A stretch of 40,355 bases of DNA from assembly GCF_000003605.2 (NCBI RefSeq), contig NW_003145287.1, positions 158,369 to 198,723 on the forward strand, written 5' to 3'. Source of the stretch: Saccoglossus kowalevskii. Lineage: Eukaryota > Hemichordata > Enteropneusta > Harrimaniidae. Below are positions 11,933-22,818 of the stretch, in pieces. A program made the position numbers and the translations under genes. The notes beneath the pieces were generated by a model. That model saw nothing but the letters and a program-made list of their open reading frames with translations. It had not been told where the DNA came from and did no database searches. Position 1 is the stretch's first letter; the number at the start of each line of letters is the position of its first letter.

Positions 11933-14900
11933 TTGGTGAAAATCCAAAATTCCATTTGATTGAACTAATGAATTAATAACTATTAAGAAATTTACAGACT
12001 TTTCAAAGATTTTTTCATTTTCCCTGTAATTTAAAGACAACTCAAAGACTTTCCGGACCTCAACAAACCCAAAGACTTTCAAAATGATTTTTCCAATGCT
12101 ATGGATCCTGTAAGAAGACAAAACAATCACCAAAATTCTATTTCCCACAATTATCATTGTAAACCTTTCCTGTGAAATCCACTGTGACTCCCCTAGGGTC
12201 CAAGTGAAGTAACCACAATTACATAGGACTGCAGAATGTCACTGCAATTTCCTAGCAACAAGTGAAATATTCACTGCTACATTTTGCAATTTTCCCTAAC
12301 TTGTGAAATCAAATTGGGTTTAAAATAAAAACTGTATATTTGTTGAATAGCGAAGACACGTGTATGCAATTCATGTACATATCACGTCACTTAACACAGG
12401 TAATACAAATACATGACTTTTGTACATTATACACAGAATGTGCTGTACTCAGCAAAAAAAAAAAATGAACTGCATTAACAAACTGGAGATACAGATACAT
12501 TGAAGTTAATAAACTGGTGCTTGGCTACCTTATCATGATAAGACAAATACATAAACAAAGACTTTGTCCTTCATGGCAACACTACACACAAACGAGTTTG
12601 CGGTTCCCTCTCGAAATTGAAAAAAATAAATAAACAAATCCTGAACTCTTTCAACAACCATACCTGCATGCAACTTCACAAAAATAATAGCAATGAGCAA
12701 ACAGAGCTGTTTGTTGCCTAGCAACAGAATGTTTATACTTGACTTGTCAATCACAGCCACCATTCCCTATAAACACTTGACTGTAAATCCAGTGTAATAA
12801 TTACATGTAAGCACAGAGACAACAGATACCTTGTTTATATCTGATACGTTGGGGTCATATCAGATCATATGCCTATAGCGTTGGTCTCCCACTCACCAGG
12901 GTACATGTATCAGCAACACCCAAATTATTGGGTTAGAATTTTGTTTACTTAGTAGTCATGTGACATAATTCACCAGTGTGATCACAGTTTATGGGTAGAG
13001 GATTGTGATATGAAAATATTTTCTCTGTTACAAGATATATTCTCTGGGAAACGTACACACACACAAAACCACAAATTGTTGTTACAACTGTAAAATTTGT
13101 ATTAGAAATCTTCAATATTTATTGTACGCTCGATCATTAAAATACATTCATTTAACCATACACAACTCACATACATGTGCTTACACTTGTACAGCAAATA
13201 TGCCAATACAGTAAATATGGTAATCTAGAAAATGATATATCCACCACATTTTTGCCAGATAACAGATTAAGTGTTCAAATCTTGAACCATGAGTGCGCGT
13301 CTTATGAAAATCTCTAATCAGATTACCTTAAGATACATACATAATACAAAAAAACATGAAAAAAGGAATCAACACCGACAGCGATAAAATCTGAAATCCC
13401 TCGGCAGAACCACCCAAAGATTTCATGCTCATGGGCAGAGGTTTATCATTTTTATCTCAATGGGATAACAAAAAACACACATTTCACAATAATTTAGGTC
13501 AGAACACTCAGCCCAACAGAGCGGATTAACATTTTAGTTTAGTGAGAAAAGAAAGAATTGTCGGATTAATATCATTATATGGAGAGTTTACTTCAGGCTT
13601 AGTATTTCAGGTTTTTGTGTAGTCTCACATATACCTTCAAGGCGTGATCAACAAGTTTATTTTTTTTTAAAAAAAAACAAGCATGTTTACATTAATCCAG
13701 GAAATTAGTTTGATTCAGACAAATTATTCAAGCAGACATCATGTTTGAAACAAATTTAACCAACCAAAATCAGCTATCTATCGCTGATGACTGTATAAAC
13801 AAATCTAAATCAGTGTTCTATACTAAAGTGAAATCAACATCATGAATCAATCAGAATCAGTGTTTCATACATAATAAATGACATAAGCCTGAACAAAATC
13901 ACTGTTTCTGTATAGTTTTGGGTAAATGAAAGAATGTTAAGCAATGTTATGGCTTTTTTTTTTATTTCTTTTTTTTCTTAGGCAGATTTTATTCACCTGA
14001 CTTACAGGTATGACAATAATTACCATAACGTGGCCAATAACTTTTAATTAGTAAGCATAAAACTATATGAAACATCTTCCAAACTCTGTGGATGAAACCA
14101 TTACATAAACAGGGGTGGATAGACACGAGGCAAATAGTGTATAAATCGCCACAGGTCAAATGTCAATCTGTAAAACAAACTTTGGAATGAAAAGCAATCT
14201 GTCTATAACGCAAGTTGGTGGTGGGTTTGGTAAACTGTATAGAACCCAAACACAACACTCATGGATACTTGAGGCTGCAGCAGTGTTTAAAATAAAAATC
14301 AGTTTCTGAGCTTGAACTGTTTTCGCTGGTATGTAAGTTTTAATTCAATATACCATTCCCCCCTCAATCTTCAGTGGTTGATCCCTTGGAAGGTTAAAGG
14401 TCGCATGACATAATTTAGTTATAAAACCTGTATTATTCACACACAAGACAAAGTATTCTCAGGATACTCAACAAGCAGACATATCTCTAGGGTTCTGCTG
14501 AGGGTCTTAGCTTTGTCTCGGTAAGTAGGTTAGAACGAATTCGAACATTCGATATCAGCAACTATCATTATAGGTATTTCATAACAATTGTAGCTGCTTC
14601 TGTTACATTCAGTGTTATATGACAAATGTACAACATTCAAATGTAATCCTTTAACAACCATCGTTAACTTCAGTCGTCTTTCACCGTAAACTTAGCTTCT
14701 AGCTTCTGTCATGAATTTTTACGCCAATGTTCAAAACGTTCAATGAAAACTTTTCGTCTGATCCTAAAATTAAACGCTACAGTCATAGAAAATGAAATAA
14801 AATATGAACTTAAGCAAGAGAGTGGAAGGAAATCGATTGCCCCCAAATATTTTTGAAATAACATGAAAAACACGTGGAATGCCTCAGTCAACTTATTTCA

Positions 14901-16092
14901 TCATAATATAATTTTTTTCAACATTTTTGATCGTGACTTTATATCCAATCAGAAATTATGTTGATGAGATTAAAAATGATAGACATTATTGAAAAAATTA
15001 TGTAAAAACAAACATTTGGCAGTAAAAATTATGGTATTCATAAATCCATGAACTGGGAAGGTGCCATTTCCTAACCAACCCATAATATTATTTTAATGCA
15101 ACGACTGCTGAAAGCGTACACCGAAATAAATGGAGGAAAAAAAACACGACATCAACAGGAGTGTTATATTTGTCATTAAAGTTTATTTTTCATGACTTTT
15201 GGTCGAGAACTGTAAATTCTTATTTTGAACAGACTGGGGAGGACTTTAGAATCAAGGTAAAACAGCACTCCATCAAATGTACTAACTTATGTTACACTTG
15301 GGTGAAAGGTTGACTTCATAAGTGGAAACGGCATAAATAATGATCTGTACCTGTCCATGTTTCAATTGTTCATTGTCTTCGTATTAACTGGAAACATGCC
15401 AATTTGGTGATTTTTTTTTTTTTTATTTGAAGCTGATCTAAGATACTTACAACAACAACAAGCATGCAACATATTGAGAAATCCTACGTATGGTTAGCAA
15501 TAAACAACACCAATTATTCGCGTCAGTTGACTTGTGAAGTTAGCGTTCACCCTGTTGGCCCATGCTTGTTACAGAAAAAGATTTACCCTACAGGACTGCA
15601 CGACAGGGCTGTGTTACTCATAAGTAGCAGTTTCAGGGCCTGCCGGTGCCAACTGGGGTCTCGTTCATTCTTGACATTACCTGCAGACCTAAGTGCCAAT
15701 GGACCTACTAAATCAATATTTCATGAAATAAAATCAGGGAATAAGGAAAACGCAGCACATGCCCAGCTGATGACAATAGCAGTATTGAATCAAGGGACAA
15801 ACAAATATAGTAATATTTCAATCACAAGCCCTAACGAATCAAAAGTACTGTGACTGTGCATTCTTTTTTTTAGAATGGATAAATACAGACTGTTATAGAA
15901 AATATATATTCACTGGAGAAGTGATATCAAGCAGCCATAAAAGTACAGATTGTATACCTGTACTGACGGGGACAATAATGACTTAGGAGTAGTAATAGTA
16001 AAGAAATAATGAAATAATGCAAGTTTCTATTATTCCTTACGTTATATAATGGCTAGGGCTGAGGAAGCTATGAAAAACCAATTTCTCTTCAT
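11933..16092. other. Intronic sequence without a recognisable gene
   Basis: AT-rich, with homopolymer features including an adjacent T-run/A-run palindrome around 13660-13678, a T-rich tract near 13950-13978 and a T-run near 15411-15424. A 129-codon open frame at 15464-15853 is the longest here outside the LRR genes and is slightly less AT-rich than its surroundings. Its peptide has no signal, domain or repeat that I recognise, so I do not call it a gene. Confidence 0.4.
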
Positions 16093-16135
16093 GACAAATT
16101 TCACTTAATTAAGTCAAATTTAAGTTAAATTTGTC
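16093..16135. repeat. Short near-perfect palindrome (16-nt arms)
   Basis: The arms GACAAATTTCACTTAA (16093-16108) and TTAAGTTAAATTTGTC (16120-16135) pair at 15 of 16 positions around an 11-nt loop. It could form a hairpin in RNA of either strand. It has no T-run or other context that would assign a function, and AT-rich palindromes arise by chance or from decayed transposons. Confidence 0.6.
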
Positions 16136-16284
16136 GTCTTTCACAAAATAAACCTACATGATTGCGTTTCTCTATTTTGTCAAAGGTACGTGTCTTAGGT
16201 AAGACAAAGTAGCAAGAATAAACTGGAACAAGTTTCCAATTCTGCCTGAACAATACCACTGAAATGTGCTGGAAACACAGTTTC

Positions 16285-16600
16285 TCACAATATGAGTTTG
16301 TATCTATTTTGAATGAAATTGGTCAATGCAAAGCTTAAAATTTCAGCCATATTCTGTAACTGAAAATGACCAGTTGTGCGTGCTGTGTCTTATAATACTG
16401 AGTATAAATTCCAAGTTTGAATAAAATTGGTCAATGCAAAGCTTAAAATTTCAGCCATATTCTGTAACTGAAAATGACCAGTTGTGCATGCTGTGTCTTA
16501 TAATACTGAGTATAAATTCCAAGTTTGAATAAAATTGGGCAATGCAAAGCTTCAACATTTTCAGCACTACTTTGTGATCAAAAATTAAATATTTTGACCA
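16285..16600. repeat. Tandem array, 108-bp unit, about three copies
   Basis: The word 'g(g/t)caatgcaaagctt' recurs at 16321, 16429 and 16537, exactly 108 bp apart. The central copies are nearly identical, running through 'aaaatttcagccatattctgtaactgaaaatgacc', 'agttgtg' and 'gctgtgtcttataatactgag', then 'ccaagtttgaataaaattgg'. The first and last copies are more diverged. There is no coding potential. The phrase 'ccaagtttgaataaaattgg' resembles phrases in the other repeats of this window. Confidence 0.9.
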
Positions 16601-17567
16601 AAAGAGCCTTTGATTGTGACATTGTGTCAATCAACATGTGTAATCAGCCACTGCAAATACACTAAACAATTTGTCCAAGAAGTTTTATTCAAATCAGATC
16701 TTTCGGGGTTATGATGTGACAAAGAAGGACGAATGAAACCAAATCCACGATTCCTCGTTTCAAACTTTTTCCTGTTATTATCCCAAAATACATACTAAAC
16801 ATGAAAATTGTTGCACCTAAATTTTGGCGAGAAAAATGATGACGTTCGAAGGGCTTGAATCACTGACATTGGTGATATGTCCTCGTAAAATTATAATATA
16901 CCGGTAGCACAGCAAAAAGTTAGCAGTTGAGTACCGGTATATCAACCCATTACAGAATATGAAAAATAAAATGTTTTACTTAAATAATGGATTTTCTTTA
17001 TTAATTTAACAGGATGGGAATAGGGAGCATAGAAATGATTCCAAGAAACCGAGGAACTTCATCCACACACTACTTATACTATACGCAACAACATCAAACG
17101 TAACGAGGCATTTTTCGACACTTGCAAACAAAACCATTAGTACAGAGATGATTAATCTCTACAAACTTATATTCACTGACAGTTCTCTTCTATTTTATGG
17201 ATTCTGCATTTGAGTTTAAATTACAGAAAGAATTGGATTCAGTTTGCCAGGGAAACCAATATACATCATTTTTGGGGGCCATTTTATTTTATTTGATGCG
17301 AAAGCATACACACTTTTAGTCAATAGAGAAAGCTCACAGGTTTCTTCAATGATTAGTTAGATACTATAGTAATGAATCACATGATACCAAATTAGAAGAT
17401 CTTTTTAGATGGATCTGCTTCCTTTGGTAGAAGCTACTGCATTTTGGCAGATTGCAATTTCTGTGGCCTATGTCATACATGTAGATCTTGCACAACAATC
17501 ACTGGGCTTTTCATTTCAGTACAATATGAAATTGGCTAAAGTAGACATTACTGTTACAATGTTGTAA
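16601..17567. other. Intronic sequence without a recognisable gene
   Basis: I found no gene, RNA or transposon end. Two TACCGGTA-type words lie at 16900-16907 and near 16934. The stretch leads into the 85/86-bp array upstream of the first LRR gene. Confidence 0.4.
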
Positions 17568-18075
17568 CTGTTGTAACCTACCACACAATTATACATTGTC
17601 TGTGAATATTAATTAGGTAATTTGCATATCAACAGTTTCACCACTATTGTTAACTGTTGTAACCTACCACACAATTATATGTTGCTGTGAATATTAATTA
17701 GGTAATTTGCATATCAACAGTTTCACCACTATTGTTAACTGTTGTAACCTACCACACAATTATATGTTGCTGTGAATATTAATTAGGTAATTTGCATATC
17801 AAGAGTTTCACCACTATTGTTTAACTGTTGTAACCTACCACACAATTATACGTTGCTGTGAATATTAATTAGGTAATTTGCATATCAAGAGCTTCACCAC
17901 TATTGTTTAACTGTTGTAACCTACCACATAATTATACGTTGCTGTGAATATTAATTAGGTAATTTGCATATCAACAGTTTCACCACTATTGTTTAACTGT
18001 TGTAACCTACCACATAATTATATGTTGCTGTGAATATTAATTAGGTAATTTGCATATCAGCAGTTTCACAACTAT
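17568..18075. repeat. Tandem array, 85/86-bp unit, six copies, immediately upstream of the first LRR gene
   Basis: The word 'ctgttgtaacctaccaca' starts at 17568, 17654, 17739, 17825, 17911 and 17997, so the spacings are 86, 85, 86, 86 and 86 bp. The last copy is slightly short and fades near 18075. Copies are very similar, so the array is young or homogenised. Every unit contains 'aatattaattaggtaatttgcatatc', which includes the octamer ATTTGCAT bound by POU/Oct proteins and TAATTA homeodomain-type cores. The array ends about 255 bp before a candidate TATA box and 360 bp before the ATG of the LRR gene, so it could act as a promoter-proximal element. That role is an inference; the array itself is certain. 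Confidence 0.95.
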
Positions 18076-18226
18076 AAACCCCAAAAAATACATTTGTTGT
18101 GCACTGGATCCTTAAAATCATACTTATTTTCACTATCTTTGTAATTTATGCATGCACCACAAATAGACCATGACCTAATGACTGTTCCATACCTTACTTT
18201 CCTCATCTGTGTTTTATATATTACAG

Positions 18227-18437
18227 GATATAAAGGTGAATAGCTGAAATTAATCCAATAATATCTACCAGGTGTGTTCCAACACATTAAGAAGGCTACC
18301 TAAGCAAAACACTGGGACTATACGAACGGACTATAAAAACTGAAATGCCAGGATGAGTTTTATTCGCCATAACCTTACCCAGTAGGAAGTACCAGAATTA
18401 CTCTGCAGATCACAAGACTGACAAGAGAGTGCCAAAA
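18227..18437 (+). promoter_or_regulatory. 5' region of the first LRR gene: candidate splice acceptor, TATA box and short upstream ORFs
   Basis: Two readings are possible. A long pyrimidine-rich tract ends in 'atattacag' at 18226, a good acceptor that would make 18227 the start of the coding exon after a 5' UTR intron. Alternatively, 'ctataaaaac' (TATAAAAA at 18332-18339) could be a TATA box, giving a start near 18360 and a short unspliced leader. Two tiny upstream ORFs lie before the main ATG: 18345-18356 (3 codons plus stop) and 18353-18385 (10 codons plus stop). The second would be translated only if transcription starts upstream of it. Confidence 0.45.
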
Positions 18438-19505
18438 ATGACACGACTTGAAACAGCAATCGCGTTATCACTGCCATGTGCGTTTCTACTGATCGTAACT
18501 TTGACACAAATATCCGCGTGTCCATCAATGTGCACATGCAACGAAACGATGGACGCTTTGGTCGTTGACTGCAGCAGTCAGAACTTGTCGACCATACCCA
18601 GCACAGTACCGTTGAACACAACGCATCTGATATTTCGAGATAATCAACTTGAGACACTTGAGAGCCTCGATTTCTGTTCGGGATTACAAAAACTTATATT
18701 TCTGGATCTCAGTTGGAATGATATCCTGCAAATAGAAGAGGGCGACTTCCTTAACTGTAACGAGGTCAAGTATTTAGATGTCAGCTACAATAATGTGCGA
18801 GTGCTACCTACAAATTCATTTTGGGGACTTCAGAAAACAGAACTGCTTGACTTAAGTGGAAACAAAATCTACGACCTAGATAACGGATCCTTTCTTGACC
18901 TCCTTAAAATAAAGGAACTCCGTCTTCATGACAATTTGCTTAATAATGATATCGAAAAAGCACTAATAGCCAGAGATACTTTAAAAATTCTAGATTTAAG
19001 CAAAAATAGAATTAAAAACCTAAAAAATACATTATTTGACAACTTGATAAATTTAACCACACTTTCTTTACGTACGAATATCATTAGTGTAGTGGAGGCT
19101 AAGGCATTTTCTAACCAAGAAACACTTGAAAATTTAGATTTGTCGTATAACCCTTTGTACTGTCTGCCAGAAGACACCTTTGACACGTTGATAAATTTGA
19201 ACTATTTGGAGTTAAGCGCAGACAGTCTAGCCGCTATCGTTAAAATGGCTGATAGAATGAACTACACAAACTATTGGTTCAAGGTGATGAGGAACATGAA
19301 AGGCGTCCTAATGGAGATGCCCGGCTATCAGAACGGGACCAACATGTATACCAATCAAAAGATGGGAATCAGATACATGGACGAAGTCTCCACCAGTAGT
19401 GCAGCCGTACTCAATCTTCAACAACCAATCAACTATCAACATGCCTACTTGTATCGTCGCCCGAATTCAGATGAATCACAAGATGCAAGTCGTGAAAATT
19501 ACTGA
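18438..19505 (+). CDS. Secreted leucine-rich-repeat protein, single coding exon (LRR gene 1)
   Basis: The predicted protein has 355 residues. The first in-frame ATG is at 18438; a GTG nine bases upstream is not a credible animal start, and the frame is closed by a stop at 18354. Residues 1-27 form a signal peptide (ALSLPCAFLLIVTL core). Residues 28-45 are an LRRNT cap, CPSMCTC then a cysteine at 45. LRR1 spans about 61-86 and seven 24-residue LRRs follow to 254 (LxxLDLSxNxI type). A final half-repeat from 255 leads into a C-terminal block: W280-F281, M287-K288 and GIRY at 310-313. A Tyr/Asn/Gln-rich tail completes the protein. There is no LRRCT, transmembrane segment, GPI-like end or TIR domain. 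N-glycosylation sequons (for example N35, N49, N60, N149, N205, N275, N299) fit an extracellular protein. Its closest relative here is 35229-36473. The ligand and role are unknown; a recognition or adhesion role is only an inference from the LRR ectodomain. Confidence 0.92.
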   Translation: MTRLETAIALSLPCAFLLIVTLTQISACPSMCTCNETMDALVVDCSSQNLSTIPSTVPLNTTHLIFRDNQLETLESLDFCSGLQKLIFLDLSWNDILQIEEGDFLNCNEVKYLDVSYNNVRVLPTNSFWGLQKTELLDLSGNKIYDLDNGSFLDLLKIKELRLHDNLLNNDIEKALIARDTLKILDLSKNRIKNLKNTLFDNLINLTTLSLRTNIISVVEAKAFSNQETLENLDLSYNPLYCLPEDTFDTLINLNYLELSADSLAAIVKMADRMNYTNYWFKVMRNMKGVLMEMPGYQNGTNMYTNQKMGIRYMDEVSTSSAAVLNLQQPINYQHAYLYRRPNSDESQDASRENY

Positions 19506-19578
19506 TGATAGCGTCAATTCCGCATCAAATAGTTCTGCAAGTTCATCCATGTAAGAAAAAGTGTAATACTTAGTTTTC

Positions 19579-19584
19579 AATAAA
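19579..19584 (+). terminator. Candidate polyadenylation signal (AATAAA) of LRR gene 1
   Basis: A canonical AATAAA lies 74 nt after the stop codon (ttcaataaaaaaag). It is the first such hexamer downstream and gives a compact 3' UTR. In AT-rich DNA such words are common, so the distance is the main support. Confidence 0.5.
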
Positions 19585-22500
19585 AAAAGTGCCTACTATT
19601 ATTAACATTTGGCTGACATTTCACAAATGAAAACATGAATAGGGATAGGATCCTGTAGTCAAATTTATGCATAAGGATGAACTAGTTTTTCTTTTGTCAG
19701 TGTTTGTTTCAAGTTGTGTATATGACATTTTTTTGTAATCTTGTTCATGTCACATCAGATTAAAACCAGACTCAAGTTGATACTGGCTCTCAAGTTATCT
19801 TGTAAGTAGAAATATATTTGATGCACAGAGTTTGACCTTTTTAAATTGAGCAGGCGTCCATTTTCACCACCAAAATTTATAAAATCGCCTTATAGCCCAT
19901 AGAATAATTACACTGACGTCTCTGTTTCTGATGTCTTCCAGGGTTCGGAAGCCACTGAAACAAATGCAACACATTTCTGATATTTTGCCAATGTATCCCA
20001 TGTTCTCAAGCTTCAGATCTGTAGTTGCTAAGCAACAATGTGTGTGATGTGAATTTTGTATAAACTATATACGAGAGAGAATACAACAAAACAGTCTGAA
20101 TATACTATACTCCCAAGATGGCTTTCCTCTAGATTTTGAATTAAAAAAAAAAAAAAATTTTAAAGTGATTATCATTGTCAACATAAATTTTAACTTATTA
20201 ATAGTTGAATCTGACTGTTAAAATTGGATATACGAGGGATATATATTTTTTTGAAAGCAAGTTAGGTAAAAAGCTACCTAAATGTTAAGTTATGCTCAGA
20301 CTGTACTGTTTACTACCAGCTACACCAAAATAATTCACAAAATGTTTTTGAGATAAAAAAAAAGTGAAACAAATAAATGAAACTAAGGGACAGTACAAAT
20401 AACAGAATTGACATCATTTTGATTTCCATAGAAATATGTCATGGTTTTATATACGCCATTCAATACCACCTAAAGGGGGCACTCTTCAATATGTACGAAT
20501 AAAAGCCAGCAGTATAACAGATCAACTATAGATGGCGCTGTTGTCCAAATTTCATGAATAGTGATTACATTCTTTTTGATTTGTTTTTTTTAGAAATTTT
20601 ATGGTAAACCAGATAGTAAGGTACCATATTTACTCTATTAGAAGAACTTATGAATTGAAAATTGCATACATAGTAAAGTGATAGAGCTAGAGATAAAAGT
20701 CATTTACAAAACAGGGCTCCCTCTAGAAAAATAAATGTTTTAGTCATTTCCTAACCAAAACAATTTATTTTTCGCCAAAAATTTAGTTTTAGCTACTAGT
20801 TTTAGCCATTATTGATGACGGTGTCCAAATGACGTCAAATACACTTCGGGGTAACCCAAACCTACTTTGAAAAAGTCTGCACAATCGTTTCTGAAAATCT
20901 GCACATGCGCATATGGTAAGTCTGTACATGCACATTAACAACATTGCATAAATGAAACCCTATGGCTATGATGAAACTTCTGAAAGATTGTGACATTATT
21001 TCTTGGAATTATTTGAGCCAAATCGTTAGATTAGACCTGACCATTTTTGGAAGAAAAAAAGCTTTGAAAACATTTCCAAGTAAAGGCAATACAAATCTGA
21101 CCCCTTAATTCTGAACACAGAAATATGTGATGGTGCCCTCTACGTAAATTCTTCCCTAAATGTATAATGAACAGCGCCATCTAGAGACAAACAAAGACTC
21201 CTCCCTATTTTAAGCTCTGAAACCAATGTTTTGTATATGCAAATTTGTTTGTCAACTTTGAATAGTTTTTGCTTTTTACTTGTTATTAAATCTGATTTAC
21301 AACTTAGTTAACGTACTTAAGTCATAAAAGTGACCAGGTAATACAAAGAGGGCAGTCACACTCAAGTAAACAAGAAACTATTTATCAGTCCGGGCACACA
21401 CACAGTCACATTTGAACCGGAAAATGATTGTCGGTCTTCCTAGTAAAAGACTGCAGTGTAAGTGTGCTCTCAGATGCAGTGTAACGTGCCGTACATGTCT
21501 GTGAACTTGCTTTCAAGATTCAAGTTGTTGAAACTTTAACAGCTCATCCAAAAACATAAAAACAAGGTAAGACGTTGATATACTATCTATTGGTTTGTTG
21601 TCTCTTAACTCTTATAACATTCTAGTCAAGTTTTGCAACAATTCACAAAGCAAGCCCTTTTTTCATAATTTTTCAACAAATTTGATCAAGACGGCTATGT
21701 AATGTAAAATTACATCAATTTGGCCCAAAATTAACAAAGAAACTATAGAAAGTTACGAAAAAATTATGGTGGGAAAAATGATATCAGTCAATACAACTGA
21801 TGTGTTAACCTTGGACTAGAGCATGTATCTCAAACGAAATATGAGAAACAACGGTACCAGACAATATCAGACAAGTACTGTACATGTTTGTAAGTTGACA
21901 AAAGGTAATGCTGGACTACTGGGTAAAATTACAGTTGACAGAGTTTCTGATTATCTGAGAAGTTAATCAGCCAGACAGCAGCTCTTCAATAGAAGTATTC
22001 CATAATTACCCAATATAAATCTTCAAAGGTCAGTGTTCAAATCAAAGTTTTTCCCACACTACCCTTGGCTGTAAACTGAAACTTGACAACCACTGAATAA
22101 AAACTGAATGTCAAACTGTGGTAGTTTAAGACTGCTCTAAGTAACCTGACTGTTATAGAACGTTTAAAATTTGCACATATATTCCATGAACAACTAGTTT
22201 CTGCAGTCTGCACCTAATGGCTCTAAGCTGTTCAAACAGCATGCAAAGTTGTGCAAAGCGATTGCAAAGTTGGTTGATTTGCATGTTTATTTGAACTAAG
22301 CTGTTGTCATATCGCATCATGAAGTTATAAAGTAGAAAAATGAATGAAATCCAAGTGAAAGCTTCCTATATTAGCAAATGGATGGATGTACAAAACAAAG
22401 AAAAGTAATTCTAATTTAGTTATCAATGTCAAGCATAATTGGAATACAAGACTTATTAGAAATGACAATCTGAACTAACTATTCTCAAAACCATGTCACT

Positions 22501-22818
22501 TTACCATTAATTAAACCAATGACACAGTGTATATCAGACAAAAAATACTTTACCAATACCAATCAAATTTTTTTTTTCATTAAATTAAACAAAAATCACT
22601 ATTCACTTTGTACCTTTTAATAGTATAGTATACAAATATTGAGAATTACTATCCCCTCGTGGCTGCTGTCGACAAAAACCTCAAAATACGCCAATGTGAA
22701 AATCAAAACTGACATCTCGAGACTATGAATAATCTTTTAATTCAGCAGACATAATGTCATTTGCTCTTACGTCACACAATGAATGTAATGATCGATATAA
22801 ATATACCTTACACATTGA
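19585..22818. other. Sequence between LRR gene 1 and the second dispersed repeat; no coding gene seen
   Basis: A 14-nt word, TAGATGGCGCTGTT (20529-20542), recurs inverted as AACAGCGCCATCTA (21170-21183). A 'cagggctccctcta' word at 20713 resembles a hAT-type transposon end, but I find no partner end. A strong plus-strand donor (aacaag/gtaaga, GT at 21567-21568) ends a stretch that could be a noncoding first exon of the second LRR gene. Otherwise the sequence is AT-rich without recognisable features. Confidence 0.4.

Noticed and set aside
11762-12157. 131-codon minus-strand open frame, with a similar short stretch in 22882-23169
   Set aside because: The shared peptide comes from the two dispersed repeat copies, not from a gene.
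15464-15853. 129-codon plus-strand open frame, slightly less AT-rich than its flanks
   Set aside because: No domain, no signal peptide, no recognised homologue and no supporting splice sites; a frame of this length can occur by chance in 40 kb.
17568-18075. CRISPR-like array
   Set aside because: The units are directly tandem with no unique spacers, in animal DNA with introns.
18429-18437. GTG at 18429 as the start of LRR gene 1
   Set aside because: GTG is not a normal start in animals; the ATG at 18438 is the first in frame and places a good signal peptide at the N-terminus.
18331-18657. Antisense open frame over the start of LRR gene 1 (likewise 18926-19186, 35201-35734, 35750-36016 and 36092-36562 over the LRR genes)
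   Set aside because: Shadows of the LRR codons on the opposite strand; the plus frame has a signal peptide, cysteine cap and regular LRRs.
19860-19885. 'ccattttcaccaccaaaattt' as another piggyBac-like MITE end
   Set aside because: Only about 14 bases resemble the inverted repeat and no internal MITE sequence follows.
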